64,000 nucleotides of DNA from Parapedobacter luteus (GCF_900168055.1 NZ_FUYS01000003.1:434001-498000), one strand, 5' to 3'; counted from the stretch's first letter, positions 52,102 to 61,698 are shown. Notes: a model not told the origin generated them from the sequence alone. Translations and numbers: made by a program.

Positions 52102-54587
52102 CACAAGCCAGTATTTACGGTAAACGTTCCCGAGGGTACGCCCTCCACCTGCAACACCTCGCCCTTGTCTGTGTAATATTGCCATTCTCCGTTTTTATAA
52201 CACAACATAGGAAAGGTAATTTCCGTTCCCTTTTCGTATCGGTTCAGCAATAGGTTGTCGAATTCCACCGGAAGGATAATTTGTCCGCTGCGATCGGCAA
52301 TGCCGAATTTGTAACCAACCGAAAGCAAAAAATATGCCCCGTTGTTGAACACCTCCACGCCGTCATATTTCGGAGGGACCAGCACCTGCCCGGTACTGTC
52401 GGCGATACCGGCCCGTAGTTCACCTGTATTTTCCTCCACCCTCCGGATGACCAGGTGCCGCCCGGTAAAATAATCCATCGCCATCAAAAACTCATTCGGA
52501 GCGGTATACACTTCGCTGGAAAGCGGTCGGCCGTCGCGGCCGAGGAACTGATAGGCTACATATCCCACTTGGGAGCGCCAGTCGGACGCCGGAAAATACC
52601 TGGCGCCGACGGCGATGCCGTGCGCGTTGAAGTCCAGTACCCGATCGTACACCGGTTCCGTCACCCAATTGCCTGCCGTATCCAGGAGACCATATCGGCC
52701 ATCAACCCGCACCCAGCCAAGGCCGAACGGCGAAAACCGCTCCAGCAGGGCATCTTCCGTCCTGTCGTCATACGCGTAAGCAAAGGCAAATTTGCTGTTT
52801 GGTACCGACTTCCCGAGCACCGGGCTGTACAGCTGTGCGCGCACGGAGTCGTCCGAAATCAACACCAAACCGGGGTACCTGACCGATTGGGCATACCGGG
52901 CAGGGAGTTTGGTTACCACTCCGCGCCGGCCATCGATGAGGATGGCTGGGCCACCGTTCCGGGCGCCGGATAACAAGGCAAACGTCCCGCCGACGCTATC
53001 GTACACCGTGTATTCGGCAGGCACAGCCTCCTGCCCGTCCATCCTGCGTATACCATATCGATAGTCGCCGTAATCGCCGTTTACCGTCAGCACAATCGGT
53101 CCCGAGCCGGGCAGTTTACGCAACTGATCGAATGCAGGCGGGATAATCTCCCGCTGCAACTCCGCATCGTACAGGCCCTGCTTACCGGCCTTGGTCACGA
53201 CAAAATACCGCAAGGACGAAGTGTCCCATAGCGACCACGATGCATAGCCGAGCGGTAGCAGCTCCCTGCCCGTGAAATCGTATACGGCCTGCTCGCCCTG
53301 ATGCTCGCCGACCACCACAGCATCGGGGCCGTCGTACGTAAGCGAAGCCAGGTCGATTTCGTGAAATTTCGGGGAAACCACTTGGCCGGTTTCCGCAAAG
53401 TACAGGCCGTACAGCGCCTTTTGCCGGGTCTTGAAGATGGTAATTCCCTTGCTGCCCGACGAATAGAAATAATCGTTCACGTGGGTTACTGCGGTATACG
53501 ATGGCGCCAGCAGTTCACGGCCCGTCGTATCATAGAGTCCCCAGCGACCGTCTTTCGCAAGGGCAAAGTAATCATCGTATACATTCACGTCGTCCCATTG
53601 CGGCGGAATCAGCACGCCTTTACCCCGTTGGTAGACACCTTTGCGCCCACCCTTCTCCACAATGGCATAGGGACCATGATACCCGCGGAAATCATTGGCA
53701 TTGGGCACGGTGATGCGCTCGTATTCGGCAGGCAGTATTTCATTGGCATCGTGATCAATCAATCCGTATCGGCCGTTTACCTGGACAACCAACTCGCCGC
53801 CGGCGAGTATTTCAAGGGGATCCCGGCCGTCAGCAGAAAACTCCCTGCCCGTCGGGATATGCACCACTACCGGGCGGCCGTTTTTCGAAAACGAGCGCAC
53901 CCATTCGTCACTCCGCATGCCCCAATGCTCGTGCTCGTATGCAAAGGGCACCCGTACTTGGCCGTCGAAACCCATGATGCCCCATTTTCCATCCCGCTGC
54001 GCATACACATAATCCGACTTCCGGCCGCATCCCCCGCAATAGTCAAAACCATCGTACTTCGCCGGAATGGCCAGCTGCGCGGCCTCCCGATCATAAACAC
54101 CCCACTTTGTTCCGGCTTTGACATCGAAATACCGGCCATCGAGGTAACCCACGTCATCAAAAAAAGGCAGCAGCATTCCCTCTTCCCTACTGTACAAGGA
54201 GTGCTTGCCGTCTTTCATCACCTTCCAGAACGCGCCGAACCGGGTATCGATCTGCTGATATTCCGGGGGTAACACCCAACCGCCCGATCGGGCCAGTACC
54301 CCATATCGGCCATCCTTGGTTACGACGCCGAGTGGTTGAGCGGCGGTATCGGCACTGCCGATATCTTCGATGTAACTATCAAACAACCGCTTGCCGGCGC
54401 GGTCGATGTAAAACGTACGGTCGCCAGCGGTTATCTGCGCAAAGCCATGGCCGTTGAAGCGCTCCGCCCGCGCCGATGCCCCCTCTTGGGCATTGGCCGG
54501 CATCGTTGCGCCGCCCAGTGTCGCCGCCAAGACGCCATACCCTACAATAGCGGATCTAAAATTGTTTTTCAGCATCACCTGTAACAT
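52098..54587 (-). CDS. WG-repeat exported protein
   Basis: 829 residues with a signal peptide ending MPANAQ. More than ten WG-type units run through the protein, such as KWGVYDREAAQLAIPAKYDG, KWGIMGFDGQVRVPFAYEHE, RYGLIDHDANEILPAEYERI and RWGLYDTTGRELLAPSYTAV. Each is about 25-40 residues and ends in a proline-tyrosine step. Such arrays are often exported; their partners are unknown. ATG 54575 is an alternative start. It follows the small membrane protein gene after 4 bp and precedes the lipoprotein gene with a 4-nt overlap. Confidence 0.88.
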   Translation of the reverse strand: MLQVMLKNNFRSAIVGYGVLAATLGGATMPANAQEGASARAERFNGHGFAQITAGDRTFYIDRAGKRLFDSYIEDIGSADTAAQPLGVVTKDGRYGVLARSGGWVLPPEYQQIDTRFGAFWKVMKDGKHSLYSREEGMLLPFFDDVGYLDGRYFDVKAGTKWGVYDREAAQLAIPAKYDGFDYCGGCGRKSDYVYAQRDGKWGIMGFDGQVRVPFAYEHEHWGMRSDEWVRSFSKNGRPVVVHIPTGREFSADGRDPLEILAGGELVVQVNGRYGLIDHDANEILPAEYERITVPNANDFRGYHGPYAIVEKGGRKGVYQRGKGVLIPPQWDDVNVYDDYFALAKDGRWGLYDTTGRELLAPSYTAVTHVNDYFYSSGSKGITIFKTRQKALYGLYFAETGQVVSPKFHEIDLASLTYDGPDAVVVGEHQGEQAVYDFTGRELLPLGYASWSLWDTSSLRYFVVTKAGKQGLYDAELQREIIPPAFDQLRKLPGSGPIVLTVNGDYGDYRYGIRRMDGQEAVPAEYTVYDSVGGTFALLSGARNGGPAILIDGRRGVVTKLPARYAQSVRYPGLVLISDDSVRAQLYSPVLGKSVPNSKFAFAYAYDDRTEDALLERFSPFGLGWVRVDGRYGLLDTAGNWVTEPVYDRVLDFNAHGIAVGARYFPASDWRSQVGYVAYQFLGRDGRPLSSEVYTAPNEFLMAMDYFTGRHLVIRRVEENTGELRAGIADSTGQVLVPPKYDGVEVFNNGAYFLLSVGYKFGIADRSGQIILPVEFDNLLLNRYEKGTEITFPMLCYKNGEWQYYTDKGEVLQVEGVPSGTFTVNTGLW

Positions 54588-54591
54588 CGGA

Positions 54592-54984
54592 CTAAAGGAA
54601 AAACAGGTAAACCAACAATCCGGCCAAGAGCGTCAACGCGATGGAAATGGCAAAATAAACAGCCACCATTTTCCAATACGCCCCAGCGGTGAGATGAGGC
54701 AAGCCCGCGGCTATCCGTTTCGCGTCTGTTATGGTGACGGGCATAAAGCTGATGGTGCCGACAAAAAAGATCAATCCCAACTCCCACAGATAGATACTGG
54801 CGTTTCCAACGCTGATGTAATCATCGATATCAGCAAAGACCAGCTTGAGCGCAACAGCCAGCAGTCCCCCCAAGGAAATGATGACTGGCCAACCGCCAAA
54901 CCGGTCTTTCTTGAAAGCCTCCTGCATTTTAGCAGCGTACTCCTCATCCGTATCTTGCCGATTTCCATTATGGTCGTTACTCAT
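54592..54984 (-). CDS. Small membrane protein
   Basis: 130 residues with about three membrane helices (WPVIISLGGLLAVALKLVFA, YLWELGLIFFVGTISFMPVT, MVAVYFAISIALTLLAGLLV). A charged N-terminal segment of about 28 residues would face the cytoplasm. ATG 54984 is preceded by AAGGAG; the ATG at 55041 lies upstream of the -7 box. First gene of the operon with the WG-repeat gene. Function unknown. Confidence 0.75.
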   Translation of the reverse strand: MSNDHNGNRQDTDEEYAAKMQEAFKKDRFGGWPVIISLGGLLAVALKLVFADIDDYISVGNASIYLWELGLIFFVGTISFMPVTITDAKRIAAGLPHLTAGAYWKMVAVYFAISIALTLLAGLLVYLFFL

Positions 54985-55010
54985 ACTCCTTATATTATAA
55001 TTTATATACA

Positions 55011-55056
55011 CAAAACTAACGGCCAACGCCATGTGCTGCAATCCCTGAAAACCGGG
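55011..55056 (-). promoter_or_regulatory. Palindromic operator plus -7 box (site 7)
   Basis: CCCTGAAAACCGGG (55043-55056, centre 55049.5) is exactly 31.5 bp from TAGTTTTG (55018 to 55011, reverse strand). It lies just before the start of the operon at 54984. Confidence 0.65.
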
Positions 55057-55067
55057 CTTTTCACCTT

Positions 55068-56531
55068 CTATCGCTTGGTCAAACCCGTTTCAAATTCGCG
55101 GTCGATGAATCCTTGGGTGTCCACGCCTTTTTCCCGCAAAGTCGTTCGGACGATTTCGGCCGCTTTAGCAAAATCTGCCCGCGTAAGCCCATGAAATTGC
55201 GACGACGCCAGATAAAATCGAACACTCGGAAAGCTTTCCAAGAACCAGCTCAAATCCGTCAAATTGGTATATCCAAAACTACCGGCCATTTTTTCGGGAA
55301 GTTCTTCCGGATGTTCGTACTCCAGCATCCACATCAGCGTGAACGGCGCACGCGGCTTCTCCCCGGTCATCCTGATTCTGAAAAACGACGACAGCTCGGC
55401 CCGTTCGTCATACAGGAAAAAATAGAGTTTCTTGGATTCGCGTGCGGCTGCGTGGGGGTGATACTGGATCTGGGGAAACTGCAGGGAATCACGCCAAAGG
55501 TAAATGCGGTAGCCGAGCGAATCTTTATTGCGGATAAAATCCTGCATGATGCGGCTGTCTTCAGCCACGTCCAGCACCGGAATACCGGTCGGCACGCGTA
55601 CGCCATCGTTCGGTATCAATACGGGTTTCAAGTTAGCCGAGGGATCGTTGCTAAACAGGTACACCGCGCCCTCACCCGCGATGGTACGCTGAAGTGCATT
55701 TTGCTGTTTGCGGTATTGCTTAGCGGTATTTTGGTGCAGGTTCGCCAAAGGGTCTGTTTTTAGTTTCTGCACGATATCGGGCATGCAGGTTCTGATAAAA
55801 AGAAACACCGAAAAGACCAGCGATACCGGAATGACGATGTTCCTGGCCCGGTTTTGCCGTTTCCGTGCTGCTTCCAGCGCTTCCCTCGCTTCGGCATGGG
55901 CGGCGGGGGCTGCCTTTTTACGTGGAACAGGCGCCGGAACAGGAACAGCCTGTGGAATGCCTGTATCGCCGGCAGTCAGCGTACTGCCCGTCTTTGGGTT
56001 GCCAATCTCCGGACCAACCCCCGCATCCGGGACCCTCCCGTGCCGTTGCCAGGCATCGATATGACTGACAAACGTATCAAGAAAAGCCATGTAGCCCTCA
56101 ATCTCCTGCTCATATTCCTTCACGTGTAAATCGAAGCGATACCTTTTCCCGGCTTTGGTAAATATCAACAGCGAAGGGGCTGGTTTGTCAAAATTCAGAC
56201 GGGAGAGGCCTTTCCGGATTTCGTAATGCTGGATGTCATCGTACCGTATCGCACCGAATATCTTAGAGATAAATCCGCCTTCCACAAAGGTGATTTCCTC
56301 TTTTGCATTCCGTGACCGGGTCTGTTTTACGGCAAAATAAACGATGCTTCCAAACCAAACGGCCATTCCGAAAATAAGGCATATGGCAGCGTACCGTGTG
56401 TCCACACGGTAATGCTCCAGGAGTAGCGCAACGGGAACGAGCACCAGAAACCCCGCAAACAAGGTGATGAGGATGGCGTAGGTGTAACGTACTTTTATGA
56501 AATAGAAGGTGTAAGACCGCCGTGTATGCAT
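55068..56531 (-). CDS. Membrane protein with PH-like domain and AVYLFS block
   Basis: 487 residues. Two membrane helices (ILITLFAGFLVLVPVALLLE and AAICLIFGMAVWFGSIVYFA) are followed by a PH-like region (ITFVEGGFISKIFGAIRYDD then IQHYEIRKGLSRL). After a Pro/Ala-rich linker (PQAVPVPAPVPRKKAAPAA) comes a third helix (IVIPVSLVFSVFLFIRTCM) and an outer domain with GEGAVYLFSNDPSANLKPVL. The last block resembles one in the protein at 45019-46401. Function unknown. It starts 18 bp after the WG-repeat gene, so both share site 8. Confidence 0.7.
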   Translation of the reverse strand: MHTRRSYTFYFIKVRYTYAILITLFAGFLVLVPVALLLEHYRVDTRYAAICLIFGMAVWFGSIVYFAVKQTRSRNAKEEITFVEGGFISKIFGAIRYDDIQHYEIRKGLSRLNFDKPAPSLLIFTKAGKRYRFDLHVKEYEQEIEGYMAFLDTFVSHIDAWQRHGRVPDAGVGPEIGNPKTGSTLTAGDTGIPQAVPVPAPVPRKKAAPAAHAEAREALEAARKRQNRARNIVIPVSLVFSVFLFIRTCMPDIVQKLKTDPLANLHQNTAKQYRKQQNALQRTIAGEGAVYLFSNDPSANLKPVLIPNDGVRVPTGIPVLDVAEDSRIMQDFIRNKDSLGYRIYLWRDSLQFPQIQYHPHAAARESKKLYFFLYDERAELSSFFRIRMTGEKPRAPFTLMWMLEYEHPEELPEKMAGSFGYTNLTDLSWFLESFPSVRFYLASSQFHGLTRADFAKAAEIVRTTLREKGVDTQGFIDREFETGLTKR

Positions 56532-56549
56532 CTGTGGTTTCTTCCTGTT

Positions 56550-58949
56550 TTAATACCCAAGCTTATCCCCCGCCGACACCGGCAGTTCCGTACCGTCGGC
56601 CTGCACATAGGTCCACTGCCCACCCACCTTCACCCGTGCCGGAAAATAGCCCGCATGGGAGTCATTCAGCCGGACCTCCTCATAGCGGGGCGCCACGAGC
56701 ACTTTCCCCGTGCTGCTCGCGAAGCCGGACTTTCCGTCCTTTTCCACGCGAAGAAGTGAATCACTTATTAAGCGGATATGATCGTATTCCGTCGGCAATA
56801 CCGTAGCACCGTCAAGGCCCACCAATCCCGCTTTGCCATTCAGGCGGACCTGAAACAAGGCAGGCTGCTTCAGGTAATCCACCGCTTCGTACGCTGCTTC
56901 CAATATCACCCGGCCACGCATATCGATCACCCCTACATTATCGTTTCGCCAGATTTTCCGCATTTCGCCGTTATAGATCTTGTCCATACCATGGTATTCA
57001 AGCGGCAATACCACGTTCCCGGCGGAGTCGATGATACCGATGAGCGCTTTACCATCCACGCTTCTCGATGCGGCGGCGAGGCCACCGAAGAAGTCATCCA
57101 CGAAGTCAAACCCCTCAAAACGGACTTCCTTACCCTGCCGGTCCACAAACAGGTTCTTTTCAGCACCCACCTTGAGCAGCCCACCTTGGAAAGGCCGAAC
57201 CTGTAGTAACCGGCTGATGCTATCGGGCATCAGTTGCTTGCTCAGCCGGTAGGGGGAGAAATCCCATTGCGGATGATGGTAAAGCTGTTTGCCATCGGCG
57301 TCAAACAGGGTGGTCGACCAATGGCTATCGTTCCGCGTTGTTACCACATAACGGTCCGTATCCACCGCATGGACAAGCAGCCTTTTGGTTGGCGGAATTA
57401 ACGGGCTGCCGTCCGCCCGGAAATAAGCAGATACCGGATCGGCTGTGGCGTTGCCATTTCCCCGCCCGCTCGTCGCCTTGATGAAGCAACCCAACTGCCA
57501 TTCCAGTTGCTCATATTCCGGTGGCAACAGGAGGTGCTTCCGCTCCAGGTCATACAAACCGATCGATTCCCCATCGGGAATGCGAATGATCGAAGCGGGG
57601 CCGGTACCCGAAACGTTTGCGCTGTAACCGCCCATGGGAAACCGGTAAGAAACCGGTAGCAGTTCTTTCCCCTGCAAGTCGGCCAATCCGTATCGTTCAC
57701 CCGCAACGACATAGAGGCAACTCCGCGCTCCCGTGTTACCAAACTGTATACCGTCGTATTCCATCGGGAGCAGTTTCTTGCCAGCGCGGTTGAACAAATT
57801 GTATTTGCCTGCTGCCCGAGCCATGAAATACAGGTCGCCGCCCGTTGTTTCTTTATCGTTTCGCTGGCCAGATGACTTACTCGGGCTACCCGGAATCATG
57901 GGAGGCCCGTCGATGATTACCGAACCGGATATGGCCGGTCTGCCACGGTCGTCGAGGATTTTGATATCGCTATATTGGCAAGGCACGATCAGTTGGCCAT
58001 CGTCGGCAAGCACACCCTTTTTTCCATTTTGGGTCACGATACACCGCCCATCCACCCAATCTGCCGCATCGTCATATATCGGCAGAATCCGCACGCTCCC
58101 GTCGGCGGCTAGCCATCCGGTTTTTCCGCCGCGTTCTATCCGCACCAGTGGGCCGTCGGCGCTCATCCGGTCATATTGCTCCATCGTCAGCCGCTTGCCG
58201 AGCGTATCCAGCAAGAAAATCTCATTCCCCTGCTGGCCTAAAAGTAGCGGCCCGCCATCCAGCCGTATACCCATCAGATCATCATAAACAGCCGGCATCA
58301 CTTCCCGCTTTCCATCAGGCGATCGGAGTCCCTTCTTGCCGGCGGCGGTTACCTCCAGGTAGCCGTCCGGCACATAACAACGGGTCAGATCGTCATAGGT
58401 AAACGGCAGTACCTCCCCGCCGTCGGTCAACGACAGCAACCCCCATTTTCCCGCTTTCTGGGCAGCCAATACGTGTGCATTGATGGGGCGGAGGTCGTCA
58501 TATACCGGTTCGGCAACTGTTTTGCCCAATGTATCGATAGCTCCCACCTTACCATCAAGCTGCACGATAGCCAGAAAATAATGATAGCTTTTATCCGCGC
58601 CCGGATGACGCTTATCGGCATATTCATAACGGATATCATCATAAATGAAATCCGCAATCACGTCCCCTTTGCTATTTATGGCACCGTATGCCCCATCGGT
58701 TACCGCGATGCACACCGGGGCACCGTATCGCACAGGCTTATCCACCACCACCTTTCCCGAGCGGTGCAGGTACCGGGATTTTCCGGCCACCCGTATTTCC
58801 GCAAAGTCGCCCTTGAACGGGCCAAGCGCATCGGCATGGAGCGTATCAGTCGGCAGATGGTGAATGGCGGGTGTAGCCGACAAAGGGGCTGATAAAAAGA
58901 CCACACTGCCAAGCAGTGTAACAGCGATGAAGTAAACGAATCGGAACAT
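56550..58949 (-). CDS. WG-repeat exported protein
   Basis: 799 residues with a signal peptide (FIAVTLLGSVVFLSAPLSAT). Many WG-type units follow, for example GAYGAINSKGDVIADFIYDD, KVGAIDTLGKTVAEPVYDDL, KWGLLSLTDGGEVLPFTYDD and KTGWLAADGSVRILPIYDDA. It shares the repeat style of the proteins at 52098 and 61783 and is probably their paralogue. It heads the operon that continues into the 55068 gene. Confidence 0.88.
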   Translation of the reverse strand: MFRFVYFIAVTLLGSVVFLSAPLSATPAIHHLPTDTLHADALGPFKGDFAEIRVAGKSRYLHRSGKVVVDKPVRYGAPVCIAVTDGAYGAINSKGDVIADFIYDDIRYEYADKRHPGADKSYHYFLAIVQLDGKVGAIDTLGKTVAEPVYDDLRPINAHVLAAQKAGKWGLLSLTDGGEVLPFTYDDLTRCYVPDGYLEVTAAGKKGLRSPDGKREVMPAVYDDLMGIRLDGGPLLLGQQGNEIFLLDTLGKRLTMEQYDRMSADGPLVRIERGGKTGWLAADGSVRILPIYDDAADWVDGRCIVTQNGKKGVLADDGQLIVPCQYSDIKILDDRGRPAISGSVIIDGPPMIPGSPSKSSGQRNDKETTGGDLYFMARAAGKYNLFNRAGKKLLPMEYDGIQFGNTGARSCLYVVAGERYGLADLQGKELLPVSYRFPMGGYSANVSGTGPASIIRIPDGESIGLYDLERKHLLLPPEYEQLEWQLGCFIKATSGRGNGNATADPVSAYFRADGSPLIPPTKRLLVHAVDTDRYVVTTRNDSHWSTTLFDADGKQLYHHPQWDFSPYRLSKQLMPDSISRLLQVRPFQGGLLKVGAEKNLFVDRQGKEVRFEGFDFVDDFFGGLAAASRSVDGKALIGIIDSAGNVVLPLEYHGMDKIYNGEMRKIWRNDNVGVIDMRGRVILEAAYEAVDYLKQPALFQVRLNGKAGLVGLDGATVLPTEYDHIRLISDSLLRVEKDGKSGFASSTGKVLVAPRYEEVRLNDSHAGYFPARVKVGGQWTYVQADGTELPVSAGDKLGY

Positions 58950-58973
58950 GATAAATCACTAATCTTAACCCTG

Positions 58974-59051
58974 CAAAAATAGCCTTTGTTGTTCCGGGTA
59001 TAAATACCGGATTTCAGGGGTTTTAAATGCCGAGCCTGACGACTAACTTTG
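58974..59051. promoter_or_regulatory. Shared palindromic operator between two divergent promoters (site 8)
   Basis: ACCGGATTTCAGGG (59006-59019, centre 59012.5) lies 31.5 bp from both -7 boxes: TATTTTTG (58981 to 58974, reverse) for the WG-repeat gene at 58949 and TAACTTTG (59044-59051, forward) for the gene at 59068. Confidence 0.7.
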
Positions 59052-59067
59052 TTTACAAAGCCAACGG

Positions 59068-59478
59068 ATGAATACATATACATCACCTGATCAGAAACAT
59101 CGCCTGACGTTTACGTACGAAGGTGAGATCCGTTTTGGACCTGAGTTTTACACCGTTAAGCTAGACGGTATGCCCATTTCCGAAAGAATATTTGGGGATT
59201 ACTGCCTGTGGCAGCCAAATTCCCGCATGGTAGCCTTGCAAGAATGGCTCAAAACGGGGGCTCACTTAGGTGTCGTAACAGCGCTGACCTTAATCGATCT
59301 TCAGGAAATGAAATTGGCGCAAATACCAAAGGTGGATATGAGACGTATTTTTTCGGTCAGATTTGAAAATGAATCGATTCGTTATCGGGAAAAACAGTTG
59401 TGGACAACAGTGGAACGTGAAATCAAGCTGGATGACATTCATGACTGGCAAAACTTAACTGATGAGACCGGCACATGA
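59068..59478 (+). CDS. Hypothetical cytoplasmic-type protein
   Basis: 136 residues with no signal peptide. It contains FTYEGEIRFGPEFYTVKLDG and LWQPNSRMVALQEWLKTGAH, then IDLQEMKLAQIPKVDMRR, suggesting a small beta-propeller blade or immunity-type fold. I cannot name a family. The leader is about 12 nt. Its TGA overlaps an ATG at 59475 in the order ATGA. Confidence 0.6.
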   Translation: MNTYTSPDQKHRLTFTYEGEIRFGPEFYTVKLDGMPISERIFGDYCLWQPNSRMVALQEWLKTGAHLGVVTALTLIDLQEMKLAQIPKVDMRRIFSVRFENESIRYREKQLWTTVEREIKLDDIHDWQNLTDETGT

Positions 59479-59618
59479 TAGATCATTTAACAGCACCATG
59501 GACATGCGGCGACAGGTTCATCTACCGAAAAAATCACGGATTTCGGCTATTGCCTGGGTATTGTGTCGTTAATAGCTTTAAAAAAGTGATTGCCATGACG
59601 ATGAAAGAAAATATCCCG

Positions 59619-60131
59619 ATGAAATCCAACTTTTTTCACACGCTGTTTATAGGTGCCTTAATCGTCTGTGTCGGCATCTCCCCCGTTCGCGCGCAACGTG
59701 CAACCGGTTTTATGCCCCTCAATAGGCTGGGCGTATCGTATCAGAAAGCCGTTGGCGTAGACCTTGGTTTCGGCGCATACAATCTCCTCTTTGGTCGCCA
59801 GCTGACGCATTTCTTCGATGTTTCGCTTGGCTCCGAAGCTGTCTTCGCTAATCAGTTGATATTAGTCCCTAAGGTGAACGCTGATATCGGGTTCGACATT
59901 ATAGAGGCGCTGACCTTCGGTGGCGGAATTGATGCGGGATGGCATACCGATTTCTCACAAGGTACTTGGCGATTTTCGCCGAAGGCCGGTTTTACGGCCG
60001 GTTCGGTAATCCGTTTGTATTACGCCCGTCACCTGTACGGTAATCCACAGCAGTTCGCTCATATCGGGCAGCACCGCATATCGCTGGAAGTAAACATTGC
60101 CGCCTTCCATAATATGAAAATAGGTTTTTAA
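59619..60131 (+). CDS. Small exported protein, paralogue of the gene at 43453
   Basis: 170 residues from MKSNFFHTLFIGALIVCVGI, a signal peptide ending VRAQ. The mature part repeats the plan of the 43453 protein: FMPLNRLGVSYQKAVGVDLG, TFGGGIDAGWHTDFSQGTWR, FSPKAGFTAGSVIRLYYARH and the ending LEVNIAAFHNMKIGF. The reading frame extends back to ATG 59475, which overlaps the upstream stop, but those 48 extra residues do not look coding. ATG 59601 is a third option. It may be a small outer-membrane barrel. Confidence 0.65.
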   Translation: MKSNFFHTLFIGALIVCVGISPVRAQRATGFMPLNRLGVSYQKAVGVDLGFGAYNLLFGRQLTHFFDVSLGSEAVFANQLILVPKVNADIGFDIIEALTFGGGIDAGWHTDFSQGTWRFSPKAGFTAGSVIRLYYARHLYGNPQQFAHIGQHRISLEVNIAAFHNMKIGF

Positions 60132-60141
60132 TATCACTGTT

Positions 60142-60432
60142 ATGAGCAATGCTTATCCATCGAAAAAAAAGCAAGTACTTACTACCTGGTCGTGGTTGTT
60201 CCTGGCATTGGCCGTTCTTTCGACGCTCTCGTGGACGTTCATGGACGTCCATCCGGATATTGGTATTTCGTTGGCCGTCCTAGCGGCAGCCATCGCAGCC
60301 ATCCTCGGTGGAATCGGTGTCGCTACGAAACGAACGGTCGGCGGCGTGGTATGCATCGTGGTGTCGGTACTGGTCATCGCCTTTCACGTGATCTTGATCA
60401 TCGCGCTTCGCAACATGTGCGTTATTTGTTAG
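60142..60432 (+). CDS. Small membrane protein
   Basis: 96 residues with three hydrophobic helices (WSWLFLALAVLSTLSWTFM, ISLAVLAAAIAAILGGIGVA, VCIVVSVLVIAFHVILIIAL). It follows the exported paralogue by 10 bp in the same direction and is probably in the same operon. No function is recognised. It converges with the gene ending at 60438, 5 bp away. Confidence 0.65.
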   Translation: MSNAYPSKKKQVLTTWSWLFLALAVLSTLSWTFMDVHPDIGISLAVLAAAIAAILGGIGVATKRTVGGVVCIVVSVLVIAFHVILIIALRNMCVIC

Positions 60433-60437
60433 TATAG

Positions 60438-61028
60438 TTACTGCACGTACATATCCGCGCCCATTGTTTCGAGTCTGGTTTCCTTTGCTTTCAGCTGCTC
60501 ATACCGTTTCAGACCACGCGCCGCCTGCTTTGCATGGTCAGACGCATCCAATGCCCCCGCTTGCACCCGGATTTCCTCACGTGTGCTGATCCGTCTCAAC
60601 AACCGGTTTTTAAGCCTTTCGGCATTCTTCTGCGTGGGATCATACGGAACCAGATCGACGCGGGCGCGGGTCAGCCCTGACGTGACCCGCGTGTTGACCA
60701 GGTATACCCGGCCCGCTTCCAGGTCTGCGTCGATAAAACTCATGTTTTCGGATTTACCCCAAAGGACGTGGCTGCCGGGATCGCATTCATAGACCAGGTA
60801 ACTGCCCGGCCCGATTTTACCGAGGTATTGGCCGCCGTCGTAATACTGAAACTGGATAACCGGCGCTTCCAATGGCGGGCGCGTAAAAATCACCAATGCC
60901 TTATCCGGCGCTGGGGCGGGCAGCTCGAAAGCGATAGGTGTATCGTCTTCTTCACTATCCTGCGCGACCACGTGGCGCTGGAACAGCAGCAACACGGCAA
61001 ATAGCGTGATAATAGCTATGCGATTCAT
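60438..61028 (-). CDS. DUF2846-like exported protein
   Basis: 196 residues with a signal peptide (IAIITLFAVLLLFQRHVVAQ). KALVIFTRPPLEAPVIQFQY, GKIGPGSYLVYECDPGSHVL and LEAGRVYLVNTRV fit the DUF2846 pattern of envelope proteins of unknown role. The C-terminal extension (about 150-196) is helical and ends in TRLETMGADMYVQ. It follows the lipoprotein gene of 61674 after 13 bp. Confidence 0.7.
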   Translation of the reverse strand: MNRIAIITLFAVLLLFQRHVVAQDSEEDDTPIAFELPAPAPDKALVIFTRPPLEAPVIQFQYYDGGQYLGKIGPGSYLVYECDPGSHVLWGKSENMSFIDADLEAGRVYLVNTRVTSGLTRARVDLVPYDPTQKNAERLKNRLLRRISTREEIRVQAGALDASDHAKQAARGLKRYEQLKAKETRLETMGADMYVQ

Positions 61029-61041
61029 GGTGTAATTATAA

Positions 61042-61674
61042 TTAGTTAAACAATCTACTGACCGGTCCCGCTTTTTGCATCCATTGGCTGACTTTGCCCT
61101 GCACGCCCGATTGCGCAGCGTGGGGTGCCACACGCTCAAAGGTGCCGCCATAGCTGCCCTTCACGGACTCGCCATTGTTCATCATCAGGTCGAATTCAAT
61201 CTTATAGTTGTTTCCACTCCCGGCCACTTTGACGGTGCCCCCTGAAATGAAGGCGATTTCATCGGCATCCGCACTGCTTATCCGCATGTTCAAGATAAGG
61301 TATCCGTCGTCGAAATAATGTTTGCCTGTTACATCTTCTGCCTCGTAGTCGGCGAAACTAAAAATGCCCTGCTGGAACGTTTGCTCACTTGCCGAGTACA
61401 GGTCTAAAAACAGGTGTACCGGTACATTGTCGTCGTCATCCTCGGCAAATTGAAACAAGTAAAATTCCTGGTTGTAATGCGACCCATCGAAACCGTAGTC
61501 GCTATAGCCAGCGTCGTTAAGGCGGTAGGTGTGCCCCTTATATACGAGGCTGTTGGTTGGGTTGATGTCCGGTTCAATTCCTTCATCGTCGTCTTTTGAA
61601 CATCCGCCGACACCCAGCGCTGCCACGATAAGGAGCAGCGTGATCTTGCGGCTTTGTTTCCATAGCTGTTGCAT
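61042..61674 (-). CDS. Hypothetical lipoprotein
   Basis: 210 residues. The lipobox is LGVGGC, followed by SKDDDEGIEPD, a typical acidic linker. The mature domain has beta-strands such as HTYRLNDAGYSDYGFDGSHY and SGNNYKIEFDLMMNNGESVK, common in Bacteroidota surface lipoproteins of unknown function. It is driven by the reverse arm of site 9. Confidence 0.7.
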   Translation of the reverse strand: MQQLWKQSRKITLLLIVAALGVGGCSKDDDEGIEPDINPTNSLVYKGHTYRLNDAGYSDYGFDGSHYNQEFYLFQFAEDDDDNVPVHLFLDLYSASEQTFQQGIFSFADYEAEDVTGKHYFDDGYLILNMRISSADADEIAFISGGTVKVAGSGNNYKIEFDLMMNNGESVKGSYGGTFERVAPHAAQSGVQGKVSQWMQKAGPVSRLFN

Positions 61675-61698
61675 GATTTTTCATTATTGGTACTACGA

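Noticed and set aside
59475-59618. N-terminal extension of the small exported protein
   Set aside because: The 48 extra residues precede an obvious signal peptide and look non-coding, though the ATGA overlap is suggestive.
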